Below are positions 52,761-59,474 of a DNA stretch of 64,000 bases, in pieces (position 1 is the first letter of the stretch; each line of letters begins with the position of its first letter). The notes below the pieces were generated by a model. It had not been told where the DNA came from. It ran no database searches and was given only the letters and a program-made list of their open reading frames with translations. The stretch comes from a virus: the IMG/VR virus record IMGVR_UViG_3300025319_000005, positions 124,001-188,000 of that record, one strand, 5' to 3'. Position numbers and translations under genes: made by a program.

Positions 52761-52889
52761 TCATGAAACAAAATGTTTTAACACACCCATATTATCGCGG
52801 CTATAATCGCCAGGGGTAATACACGCATACCCGACTGTCGGCATGACTGCCCAAATCGTTGTAATTGTTGTATGTGTTAAATTTTTCAT
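52761..52889 (-). CDS. leader ORF of tRNA array, 42 aa
   Basis: MKNLTHTTITTIWAVMPTVG then a segment with YACITPGDYSRDN, ending HFVS. Located between a host-type promoter and the terminator preceding the tRNA genes. Richer in G and C than the surroundings and able to form a GGC/GCC hairpin. May be translated to control the terminator. Confidence 0.5.
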   Translation of the reverse strand: MKNLTHTTITTIWAVMPTVGYACITPGDYSRDNMGVLKHFVS

Positions 52890-52969
52890 TGAAGATGTTT
52901 TCTTTTTAATTAAACTTAAATAGTATAAAAAATTATTTTCTCAAATATTTCTTTCGACCAATTATAACG

Positions 52970-53002
52970 CAAAGATATAATTAAAGTTTAATAAAAAGCA
53001 AA
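52970..53002 (-). promoter_or_regulatory. Bacteroidota-type promoter of tRNA array
   Basis: TTTG, 21 bases, TATCTTTG on the minus strand. The ~120-bp region around it is nearly repeated upstream of the second tRNA array at 61337. Confidence 0.7.
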
Positions 53003-53030
53003 TTTATTTTCATTTATTTTTTATTTAACT

Positions 53031-53094
53031 TGTAAAATCCTGATATTCAGCTAAATAATTTTTTGTAAAATCCTAAACATAATCGTAAAATCCT
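53031..53094. repeat. three copies of GTAAAATCCT
   Basis: GTAAAATCCT occurs at 53032, 53065 and 53085, upstream of the tRNA promoter. Could be operator or enhancer sites. The remaining bases to 53201 hold only an AT-rich stretch and a hairpin (CCAACGAA with TTCGTTGG at 53147-53165). Confidence 0.4.
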
Positions 53095-53201
53095 GTCATT
53101 GATAATATTAAACAAAAAATCCACAATTTTTTTAAGCAAGGGAGCCAACGAATTTATTCGTTGGAGTATGTCAGTCAATAATATTTCCTTGCAATTTGTT
53201 T

Positions 53202-53405
53202 TTACCAACCTTCTTTAGCAACTCCGGATGCAACTGCAGCTTCTGCGTTAGCAGAGCTCATTATAGCACACATTTTATGTCCTTCTTTAGTTTCTCCTTT
53301 ACATACGTATCCACCTTTTGCGTTTTTAGATATGATAGGATTAACGAAAGTTTGTTTGCTTTTTAATTTCATACAATATCCTTCTAATACGATTAATGTG
53401 CTCAT
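53202..53405 (-). CDS. DUF5679-like small protein
   Basis: 67 residues with LEGYCMKLKSK, then NAKGGYVCKGETKEGHKM and a repeat-like tail ANAEAAVASGVAKEGW. Resembles a Cys-poor DUF5679-type domain. A close paralogue is at 54800. Function unknown. Confidence 0.6.
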   Translation of the reverse strand: MSTLIVLEGYCMKLKSKQTFVNPIISKNAKGGYVCKGETKEGHKMCAIMSSANAEAAVASGVAKEGW

Positions 53406-53509
53406 GATTTTTAGTTTTAAGTTTTTTATAAATATGAAATATTTTATAAAACAAGTTTTAATATATGTTTATGTTCTAAATTAGCTTATATTTATATAAA
53501 AACAAGCTC

Positions 53510-53680
53510 ATGAAAAATTTAAAAAAAATAATAGAAGAAACAGTAAGTAAAGTTCTGGGTGAAGGCGATTTTTTAACACATCAAATAAAAAATTCAATAA
53601 GCGTGTTAAATAATGTTTTCAAAGACAACTTAGTTGCAAAGATAAACGAAACAAATGATAAAGATAAACGAAACAAATGA
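53510..53680 (+). CDS. leader fragment of a frameshifted ADP-ribosyltransferase-like gene
   Basis: 56 residues: leader KKIIEETVSKVLGE cut before GD, then LTHQIKNSISVLNN and KINETND. A 22-base tandem duplication at 53638-53681 shifts the frame and ends translation soon after. Removing one copy would join it in frame to the next gene (KINETND into SVIDVYIKKYN), so it is the packaging signal of that protein. Confidence 0.6.
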   Translation: MKNLKKIIEETVSKVLGEGDFLTHQIKNSISVLNNVFKDNLVAKINETNDKDKRNK

Positions 53681-53681
53681 T
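53638..53681. repeat. 22-bp tandem duplication causing frameshift
   Basis: The unit aaagataaacgaaacaaatg plus at occurs twice in a row. A unit of 22 shifts the reading frame by one. It creates an ATG at the junction that starts the downstream frame. Confidence 0.85.
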
Positions 53682-54263
53682 AGTGTTATTGATGTTTATA
53701 TTAAGAAATACAATATAAATGCATTAACAAAAATAGATAAAACGATAGAAAATTTAGGATATTTTATTTCTATTTTTAGTATAAATGGATTTCAAAAGAA
53801 ATTTAACAAAGATTCATTTTTTAAAAAAATAAAAGACTTAAAAGAATTAACTCCAATATACCTAAAGCTGGAGAAAAAAATGGACTCAAATGAAGATATA
53901 GATACAATTATCCCATCTATGTTATATCACATTACACATGAAAGACATCTCGCAAAAATCAAGAAAATAGGTTTAGTTCCAAAATCTAAATCTAAAAAAT
54001 CAGCTCATCCTGAAAGAATATATTTAGCGTGGAATGAAGAATCTGCTATAAAATTAGTAAAAGAATTTTCAGATTTAGAATACGAATTTGAACATAATTA
54101 TGTTTTATTAAAAATTGACACAAGTAAAATTTCTGAGTTTAGACGTGATAAAAATTTCAAATTACATAATGACCCAAACTTTACAGATGGTTATTTTACA
54201 TATGATAATATACCTCCTGCTGCAATAAATTTTGAAAATATGAAATTAATAAACCTTGAATAA
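53655..54263 (+). CDS. ADP-ribosyltransferase-like protein (DarT/KptA-type fold), body fragment
   Basis: 202 residues. SMLYHITHERHLAKIKKIGL at 88-107 gives the YHITH opening typical of DarT-like ADP-ribosyltransferases and the related 2'-phosphotransferases. ERIYLAWNEESAI and a later YFTYDNIPPAAI continue the fold. T4 packages its ADP-ribosyltransferase Alt, so the leader on the upstream fragment fits. The duplication currently separates leader and body; slippage could restore the full gene. Confidence 0.55.
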   Translation: MIKINETNDSVIDVYIKKYNINALTKIDKTIENLGYFISIFSINGFQKKFNKDSFFKKIKDLKELTPIYLKLEKKMDSNEDIDTIIPSMLYHITHERHLAKIKKIGLVPKSKSKKSAHPERIYLAWNEESAIKLVKEFSDLEYEFEHNYVLLKIDTSKISEFRRDKNFKLHNDPNFTDGYFTYDNIPPAAINFENMKLINLE

Positions 54264-54264
54264 T

Positions 54265-54795
54265 ATGAGTTTGTTAGAAAAAATTAAAATAGAAAGATTT
54301 ATTTCGGAAGATATTGACGAAGTTAAACAGTTAATTAAAAACATACATTCAAAAATCTGTTTTAATGAAACAAATATTCACATTTATAATAATTTAATGT
54401 ATAAACTTTTTTTTAACGGTTATAGTTTTCTTTTGGATTTTTCATTAAAAGTAACATATAGAAAAAAAATAATAGGAGTTATGTTATTATCTGACTTTTC
54501 GTTTTATTGGCTATTAGAAACATATAAAGAAGATGACAAAAACATAAGCAAAAAAATAAAAAAATATAAGAACAAAGAAGGTTTAAGGAGTGTTTTTTTT
54601 GGAATTGATAGGAAATATCAAAAAAAAGGATTAGGCTCTAAAATGATTGAATATATACAAAAAAACTATAAGCAGTTTGATTATTTGTGGGGAATTCAAC
54701 ATAAAGAGATTTCAAATATGGAATTTTTCTTAAAAAGAAGAAAAGTTGTTGCAGAAATAGGAAATTCCGTATATACTGTGCAGGATTTGAAATAA
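54265..54795 (+). CDS. GNAT acetyltransferase
   Basis: SVFFGIDRKYQKKGLGSKMIEYI is the acetyl-CoA binding motif of GNAT enzymes. The N-terminus, KIKIERFISE, resembles the leader pattern with a cut before DI. It starts two bases after the previous stop. Substrate unknown. Confidence 0.65.
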   Translation: MSLLEKIKIERFISEDIDEVKQLIKNIHSKICFNETNIHIYNNLMYKLFFNGYSFLLDFSLKVTYRKKIIGVMLLSDFSFYWLLETYKEDDKNISKKIKKYKNKEGLRSVFFGIDRKYQKKGLGSKMIEYIQKNYKQFDYLWGIQHKEISNMEFFLKRRKVVAEIGNSVYTVQDLK

Positions 54796-54799
54796 AAGC

Positions 54800-55000
54800 T
54801 TAAAACCCTTCTTTAGTAACTCCAGATGCTACGGCAGCTTCTGCGTTGGCTTTACTCATTAATAGACTCATCTTATGTCCATCTTTACTTTCGCCCTTTG
54901 CAATGTACCCACCCTTTTTAGTTAAGCTAATAACAGCATTAACCATTACTCCCTTTGATTTTGTCTTAAGACAATAAGCCTCTAATACTACTTTTTCCAT
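54800..55000 (-). CDS. DUF5679-like small protein, paralogue
   Basis: 66 residues: LEAYCLKTKSKGVMVNAVIS then GYIAKGESKDGHKMSLLMSK and ANAEAAVASGVTKEGF. Clear paralogue of the protein at 53202, inverted relative to the intervening genes. The two may be a duplicated pair flanking the transferase genes. Confidence 0.6.
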   Translation of the reverse strand: MEKVVLEAYCLKTKSKGVMVNAVISLTKKGGYIAKGESKDGHKMSLLMSKANAEAAVASGVTKEGF

Positions 55001-55038
55001 TTTTTTTGGTTTTATAGTAAATATTAAAAATTTTTATT

Positions 55039-55386
55039 TTAAGTCGGTGATGTTATTAATTGAAATTTAGTAGGATGCGACAATCTATAATCAACTTGTC
55101 TTTCATCAACATATTCTCGATAATTAACATAACCTTTAACATATGGAGTTACGCGAGCATCGAAAAAAATAACATCTCCGTTATTTAACGCTCCTAATTT
55201 CTCAAATCCTTTTGTTTTGTTAAACCACAAATGGTCAGTAACAATTTTATCAGACTTATCCTTAATATCTTTTAAGAGTATTGTTTCTACAGGATATCCA
55301 TGATAATTCTTCTTTGTTCCAAATTTCTCAAATATTCCACTAAATCTGTCCCGTATATTTTCTATTTTTTCTAAATCTTTTCTCAT
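55039..55386 (-). CDS. hypothetical protein, 115 aa
   Basis: Contains FEKFGTKKNYHGYPVETILL, TDHLWFNKTK, DVIFFDARVTPYVKGY and DYRLSHPTKF, a conserved block I associate with an uncharacterised phage and bacterial family. Overlaps the NadD stop by four bases, so likely co-translated. Confidence 0.6.
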   Translation of the reverse strand: MRKDLEKIENIRDRFSGIFEKFGTKKNYHGYPVETILLKDIKDKSDKIVTDHLWFNKTKGFEKLGALNNGDVIFFDARVTPYVKGYVNYREYVDERQVDYRLSHPTKFQLITSPT

Positions 55387-55955
55387 TGATAAAACCCTTT
55401 TCTTTTTATATAATTAGCAACTTGCGGTGCTAAAAAATCTTTCACATCTCTATTTTCCTTTATCTCGTTTCGGATAAATGTGGAAGACATTTCAATTAAA
55501 TTAACATCAAACATTTTTACTTTTGGATGTAAAATTAGATTACCGCCATCGCTGGAGCTACGTGAATATACATAAATTTGATATTCTTCAAGTATTTTTT
55601 GATAATCTTTCCACTTGTGTAAGTTTTCTAAATTATCAGTTCCCATTATTATAACAAATTCATTTTCTTTAAATGTTTCTTTTAATAAATTGAGCGTATC
55701 TATAGTATACGAAGGTTTTGATAAATTAAATTCAATATCACTGGCTCTCATATGTTCATTATCAATTAATGCCATATTAACCATTTTTAACCTTTCTTTT
55801 TCTGATAGTAGAGAATTTTTATCCTTGAGAGGATTGTGAGGAGATATTATAAACCACACACATTCCAATTCGGTATGTTCAAGCATGTAAGACGCCAATA
55901 TTGTGTGACCGTTGTGGATTGGATTAAAACTACCGAAGAATAAACCTATTTTCAT
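55383..55955 (-). CDS. nadD: nicotinate-nucleotide adenylyltransferase
   Basis: Starts MKIGLFFGSFNPIHNGHT with the HxGH-type dinucleotide loop, contains IISPHNPLKDK, RASDIEF and IMGTDNLENLHKW, and the ISSTFIR-type motif as MSSTFIRNEI. Adenylates NaMN to NaAD in NAD synthesis. In a phage it could refill NAD destroyed by host defence. I start at 55955; an upstream in-frame start adds an unrelated N-terminus. Confidence 0.85.
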   Translation of the reverse strand: MKIGLFFGSFNPIHNGHTILASYMLEHTELECVWFIISPHNPLKDKNSLLSEKERLKMVNMALIDNEHMRASDIEFNLSKPSYTIDTLNLLKETFKENEFVIIMGTDNLENLHKWKDYQKILEEYQIYVYSRSSSDGGNLILHPKVKMFDVNLIEMSSTFIRNEIKENRDVKDFLAPQVANYIKRKGFYQ

Positions 55956-56011
55956 ATGTGATATTATTAAACGAAGATAATCATTATAATGTTGCAACTA
56001 ACTTTTTTAAA

Positions 56012-56019
56012 CTATTTAT
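56012..56019 (+). promoter_or_regulatory. candidate late promoter box CTATTTAT
   Basis: 18 bases upstream of a gene with a clear capsid-type leader. Confidence 0.4.
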
Positions 56020-56037
56020 TGAAAAAAGAAATATAAA

Positions 56038-57411
56038 ATGAATAATAAAGAACTAAGAAAATCGATAAGAAGGATTTTAAAGGAAAATCTTGAAAATTCT
56101 GATTGGGTGAATGCCAGTGATGCTCAAAAAGCTGCAATGCAAGATATAGACTCAGAAGATGAATTTGAACACTTAGGAACTAATAGGTTTGAAAAAGATT
56201 TTGATGTTGAAGATTTTCTATATGATTTAGAAGCTCAAAAAAATATGTCTGAGCCATCTGTAAAAAGATTAGAAAAACAAATTGGGCAATTAAAAAGATT
56301 TGGAAAGGGTTCTTTGAATGAATTATCGCCAGAAATAAGACAATCCGCACTTAAAAAAGCTGTTGATTATATTGAACAACCTGGAGATACCTATCATAAA
56401 GACCCGCTCCAATATATTAAGAAAAAAAACCAAGCAAATTCATTTATTTCTCATGTTAATCCTGAGTTAAAAAAAGAAGCTATGGAAATAGCAAAAATGA
56501 TAGATGTAAATTGTGAAAGTCGTATAGAAAAAGAAGCGGTAGGAAGTACACTTGAACCAAATGTTGTATTATATTTTGGTCAAAACATTGCAGATTTAAG
56601 TAATCAAATACTTAAAATTGCCATTAAAAAAGATAATCATACATGGGAAACCAAAAAATTTATTCCTGAAAATATTCAAAGAAGATTGGCTAATTTTATA
56701 AAAAAGATTCAAACAAAAGAAATATCTAGTCCAGTTAAACAATTGAATGAGAGATTTCTTGGTGGATGGCATTATTTCGCAACTCCAGAAGGTAAAGAAG
56801 AATATATTAAAGACCTCGAGTCTAAAAAGATTAATGCAAAAGGAGAAGAATTAGAGCAAATTGAAAAAGAACTTAAAAAGTTAAAATCAATAAAACCAAA
56901 ATCCTTAAAAGAAGAAACATCAAAACTTGACAAGCCAAAAGATTCTGCAGGAAATTCAATATCATCCGGAGTGAGAGTTGAAGATTTAGAGTCGGGTAGT
57001 GCTGGACGAGTTGAGAGATTTGGTATTGACGACAAAGGACAATTAACAGTTCATGTTGCTTGGATAACAAAATATGGACAGATAGCTCCAAAGTCCATTG
57101 TTTATCCCAAAAATATAATTGTTAAAGATTCTGCAAAAAAGATAACAGACGAAGGAATTAAAGATACTTTAAAAAATATTTATAAAGAATTGAATCCTAT
57201 TGAAAAATGGAAACAAATGAAAGAAAATCGTAAAAAGCTCGAAAAAGAAGTTAGTGATTTACGAAGAGAAGTTTCTGAAAAGGAAAAAGAATTAGAAAAA
57301 ATAGTGAATAGTAATCATATTAAAGCTGATGTAAGTAATGATGTTGACGAAGGAATTGGAGCTGGATTATCACTTCCAATAAAAAAAGGAGCCGGAAGCA
57401 GATTTAAATAA
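56038..57411 (+). CDS. packaged protein with capsid-type leader, 457 aa
   Basis: Leader KELRKSIRRILKE cut before N. A further KQLNERFLGG near residue 240 is a likely internal site. The C-terminal half has GVRVEDLESGSAGRVERFG (KOW/Tudor-like) and a coiled-coil region with REVSEKEKELEK, ending GAGSRFK. No catalytic motif seen. The next gene follows after seven bases. Confidence 0.6.
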   Translation: MNNKELRKSIRRILKENLENSDWVNASDAQKAAMQDIDSEDEFEHLGTNRFEKDFDVEDFLYDLEAQKNMSEPSVKRLEKQIGQLKRFGKGSLNELSPEIRQSALKKAVDYIEQPGDTYHKDPLQYIKKKNQANSFISHVNPELKKEAMEIAKMIDVNCESRIEKEAVGSTLEPNVVLYFGQNIADLSNQILKIAIKKDNHTWETKKFIPENIQRRLANFIKKIQTKEISSPVKQLNERFLGGWHYFATPEGKEEYIKDLESKKINAKGEELEQIEKELKKLKSIKPKSLKEETSKLDKPKDSAGNSISSGVRVEDLESGSAGRVERFGIDDKGQLTVHVAWITKYGQIAPKSIVYPKNIIVKDSAKKITDEGIKDTLKNIYKELNPIEKWKQMKENRKKLEKEVSDLRREVSEKEKELEKIVNSNHIKADVSNDVDEGIGAGLSLPIKKGAGSRFK

Positions 57412-57418
57412 AACTATT

Positions 57419-58432
57419 TTGGAAAATAAGTTAAGAAAATATATTCAAAAAATCCTTCAAGAATCTTTAAATACAGAAGACATTCCTGAAGACATCCCCA
57501 TTAAAAAAGATTTAAAATTCACTGAGACCTCAAGAGGTTCGCATCATGGCCAGCAGGATTTAACAGCTTATGCCACAATAGAGGGAATAGTAGTTGGCTA
57601 TGTTGAATATTCTATATTTCAGAACGAAATCCACATAGAAATGATTGAAGTTGTTGAAGAACAAAAAAGACAAGGAATAGCAACAAAATTATTTCATTTT
57701 ATAAGACTTAAAAATTCTGGTATGAAAATTATTCCAGGATATTCAACCGAAGAAGGAAGTAAATTTTATAATGCTTATAAAAGCAAAAAACTAAAAGAAG
57801 ATATAAATGTTCCTATAAATGTTGGAGATACCGTTCTTGGTGGCCGTTTTAAAAATAAAAAAATTATTATTAAAGATATAGGAAAGTCAGATAAGGGCGA
57901 CATTACAATTAATGACAAGCCTCTTTTAAAAGTTAGGATTCCAAAGAAAATAAATGAAGAAAAATTGACATGTTTATATATTCATGGTTTAGGAGCTGAA
58001 ATATCTGATGATATTAAAAATTCTCTTTCCAAATACAATCTCATATATCCCAAAATAAACTACGACAAAACAACAAAACCATATTATCAATGTTTAGAAA
58101 TATTAAATAAAGATAAGGTGGATTTTATAATAGGTCATTCTATAGGTGGAGTTATGGGTTATTATTTAGCTAAAGAAACAAATATTCCAGCTTTATTATT
58201 ATGTCCGGCATTTGGAGATGAATATAAAGTTCTCACAAGTAAGTTAGTTAAAGATAATAACCCAAAAATAGTTGTTATCATAGGAAAAAAAGATGATGAA
58301 GTTGATAATAAAAAAGTTAAATCCACTTTAGAAAATCAACCCAATTGTGTTATTAAAGAATTAAATATCGGACATGATATTACAGAAAAAAATCTGATTT
58401 TATTTGCTGATGGTTTTGTTGAAAATTTATAA
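57419..58432 (+). CDS. packaged GNAT-alpha/beta hydrolase polyprotein
   Basis: TTG start. Leader KLRKYIQKILQE cut before SL. Residues 45-125 are a GNAT domain with EQKRQGIATKLF. Possible cuts lie at LKE (residue 127) and INE (residue 180). Residues 180-337 form an alpha/beta hydrolase: LYIHGLG, GHSIGG with Ser241, LCPAFGDEY and GHDITEKN for the acid and His. Esterase or thioesterase type by fold; substrate unknown. Confidence 0.75.
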   Translation: MENKLRKYIQKILQESLNTEDIPEDIPIKKDLKFTETSRGSHHGQQDLTAYATIEGIVVGYVEYSIFQNEIHIEMIEVVEEQKRQGIATKLFHFIRLKNSGMKIIPGYSTEEGSKFYNAYKSKKLKEDINVPINVGDTVLGGRFKNKKIIIKDIGKSDKGDITINDKPLLKVRIPKKINEEKLTCLYIHGLGAEISDDIKNSLSKYNLIYPKINYDKTTKPYYQCLEILNKDKVDFIIGHSIGGVMGYYLAKETNIPALLLCPAFGDEYKVLTSKLVKDNNPKIVVIIGKKDDEVDNKKVKSTLENQPNCVIKELNIGHDITEKNLILFADGFVENL

Positions 58433-58459
58433 TTGAAATTATTATTTTTTAATATAAAG

Positions 58460-58532
58460 TGCTTCCAGTTGGACTTGAACCAACGACCCGAAAATTAAGA
58501 ATTTCCTACTCTACCATCTGAGCTATGAAAGC
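58460..58532 (-). tRNA. tRNA-Lys(CUU)
   Basis: Acceptor GCTTTCA/TGGAAGC, D-arm GCTC/GAGT, anticodon GGAAA/TTTTC loop TTCTTAA (CUU), A73, T-arm GTTGG-TTCAAGT-CCAAC. Confidence 0.85.
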
Positions 58533-58559
58533 AATAATTTATAATGTATTATAGATATA

Positions 58560-58608
58560 TGTTGAGTAAAATCCACAGAATGTTCTATTTTATGGATTGT
58601 GCTCAACA
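58560..58608 (-). other. long hairpin between tRNA-Lys genes
   Basis: TGTTGAG pairs with CTCAACA and AATCCA with TGGATT, a 49-base imperfect hairpin without a cloverleaf. Confidence 0.4.
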
Positions 58609-58620
58609 AATATGTAATTG

Positions 58621-58694
58621 TGTGTCCGACAAGATTTGAACTTGTGACCTCCGCATTAAAAGTGCGGTATTCTAACCAGCTGAATTACGAACAC
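58621..58694 (-). tRNA. tRNA-Lys(UUU)
   Basis: Acceptor GTGTTCG/CGGACAC, D-arm ATTC/GAAT, anticodon CCGCA/TGCGG loop CTTTTAA, A73. Confidence 0.9.
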
Positions 58695-58698
58695 ATAG

Positions 58699-58785
58699 TG
58701 TACCCAGAAAGATTCGAACTTTCAACGGCCTTTCGGCTCCCCACAGGGTAAAAACCTGTTGCTCTACCAATTGAGCCATGGGTAC
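58699..58785 (-). tRNA. class II-type tRNA with anticodon UUU
   Basis: Acceptor GTACCCA/TGGGTAC, D-arm GCTC/GAGC, anticodon ACAGG/CCTGT loop TTTTTAC (UUU), T-arm GAAAG-TTCGAAT-CTTTC. The variable region is about 19 bases with a GCC-GAAA-GGC hairpin, as in Leu, Ser or Tyr tRNAs. The isotype implied by the anticodon (Lys) never has this normally. Confidence 0.75.
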
Positions 58786-58790
58786 AAATA

Positions 58791-58826
58791 AAAAAGCCTG
58801 AATCTACACAGAGACTCAGGCTTTTT
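58791..58826. terminator. bidirectional terminator before tRNA array
   Basis: GCCTGAGTC pairs with GATTCAGGC, flanked by A5 and T5. On the minus strand it lies between a leader ORF and tRNA genes. Confidence 0.75.
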
Positions 58827-58841
58827 GGACTTATAAAAAAG

Positions 58842-58907
58842 TCAATGAGCTATCGTCCCCGGAGACCAGGGTTTCTTAGATTTTTTTATTTTGATTATTG
58901 TTAACAT
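58842..58907 (-). CDS. leader ORF of tRNA array, 21 aa
   Basis: MLTIIKIKKSKKPWSPGTIA plus H. It shares PG-x-(I/Y)-(A/S) with the leader at 52761 and includes a CCC...GGGG hairpin. Positioned before a terminator and then tRNAs. No obvious promoter between it and the terminator upstream. Confidence 0.35.
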   Translation of the reverse strand: MLTIIKIKKSKKPWSPGTIAH

Positions 58908-58930
58908 TTTGTTTATTTTTTTAAATTAAA

Positions 58931-58953
58931 AAGAGCCCACACTCAACTGGTGG
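58931..58953 (-). terminator. intrinsic terminator
   Basis: AGCCAC and GTGGGCT pair with one bulge, then TCTTTTT on the minus strand. It ends the frameshifted gene upstream. Confidence 0.65.
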
Positions 58954-59018
58954 CTAATTTTTATGAACGAGTATTACCCAAGTTCTGTCATCCACTATGA
59001 CAAATTTCTATTGTTATT

Positions 59019-59371
59019 TTAACCTTGAATATCTTGACATTCCGTGATGTTATAGGTCTTTATAAAATCCTTACCATCAGTTATTATTAAATCCAAGTTA
59101 CTTGAATAGTACCCGTTATTAGAACCGTGTCCAGCTATTTTTACAGAATGTCCTTGTATTGGAATTAATTCAATTCCGTAATCAGGAATTCTTTTGAAGA
59201 AATCATCATTTGTTAAATCAAATTCTAATCCTTCAAATCAGCGATTGTTAAATCATCTAATGTTAATGAATGTGATTCACAACAATCTGATTCATGATTT
59301 GAATATAACTTTACTTCATTTTCAAATTCAATTGCATCTGAGTCAACTTTTACTACTTTTAATTTGTTCAT
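59019..59371 (-). pseudogene. frameshifted conserved phage gene
   Basis: The first frame (59225-59371) begins MNKLKVVKVDSDAIEF, with SDCCESHSL, and stops after TIADLKD. The second frame continues DLTNDDFFKRIPDYG, GHGSNNGYYSSNLDLI and TECQDIQG to 59019. A one-base shift at AAGGAT rejoins them as one known-looking small family. It may be a mutation, a base-calling error in a G run, or a programmed -1 shift. Confidence 0.7.
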
Positions 59372-59387
59372 TTTATTTATGTTTTTG

Positions 59388-59461
59388 GGTGCTATATCGG
59401 CTACGACCCGATTACCTTCTGTACCACAAACAGACACTCTACCAATTGAGCTAATAACACC
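59388..59461 (-). tRNA. tRNA-His(GUG)
   Basis: Encoded G-1 opposite C73, as His requires. Acceptor GTGTTAT/ATAGCAC, anticodon TCTGT/ACAGA loop TTGTGGT (GUG), D-arm GCTC/GAGT. Confidence 0.9.
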
Positions 59462-59474
59462 ATATTAAATTTGT

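Noticed and set aside
53510-54263. Programmed frameshift site at the 22-bp repeat
   Set aside because: No slippery heptamer; a tandem duplication explains the shift directly.
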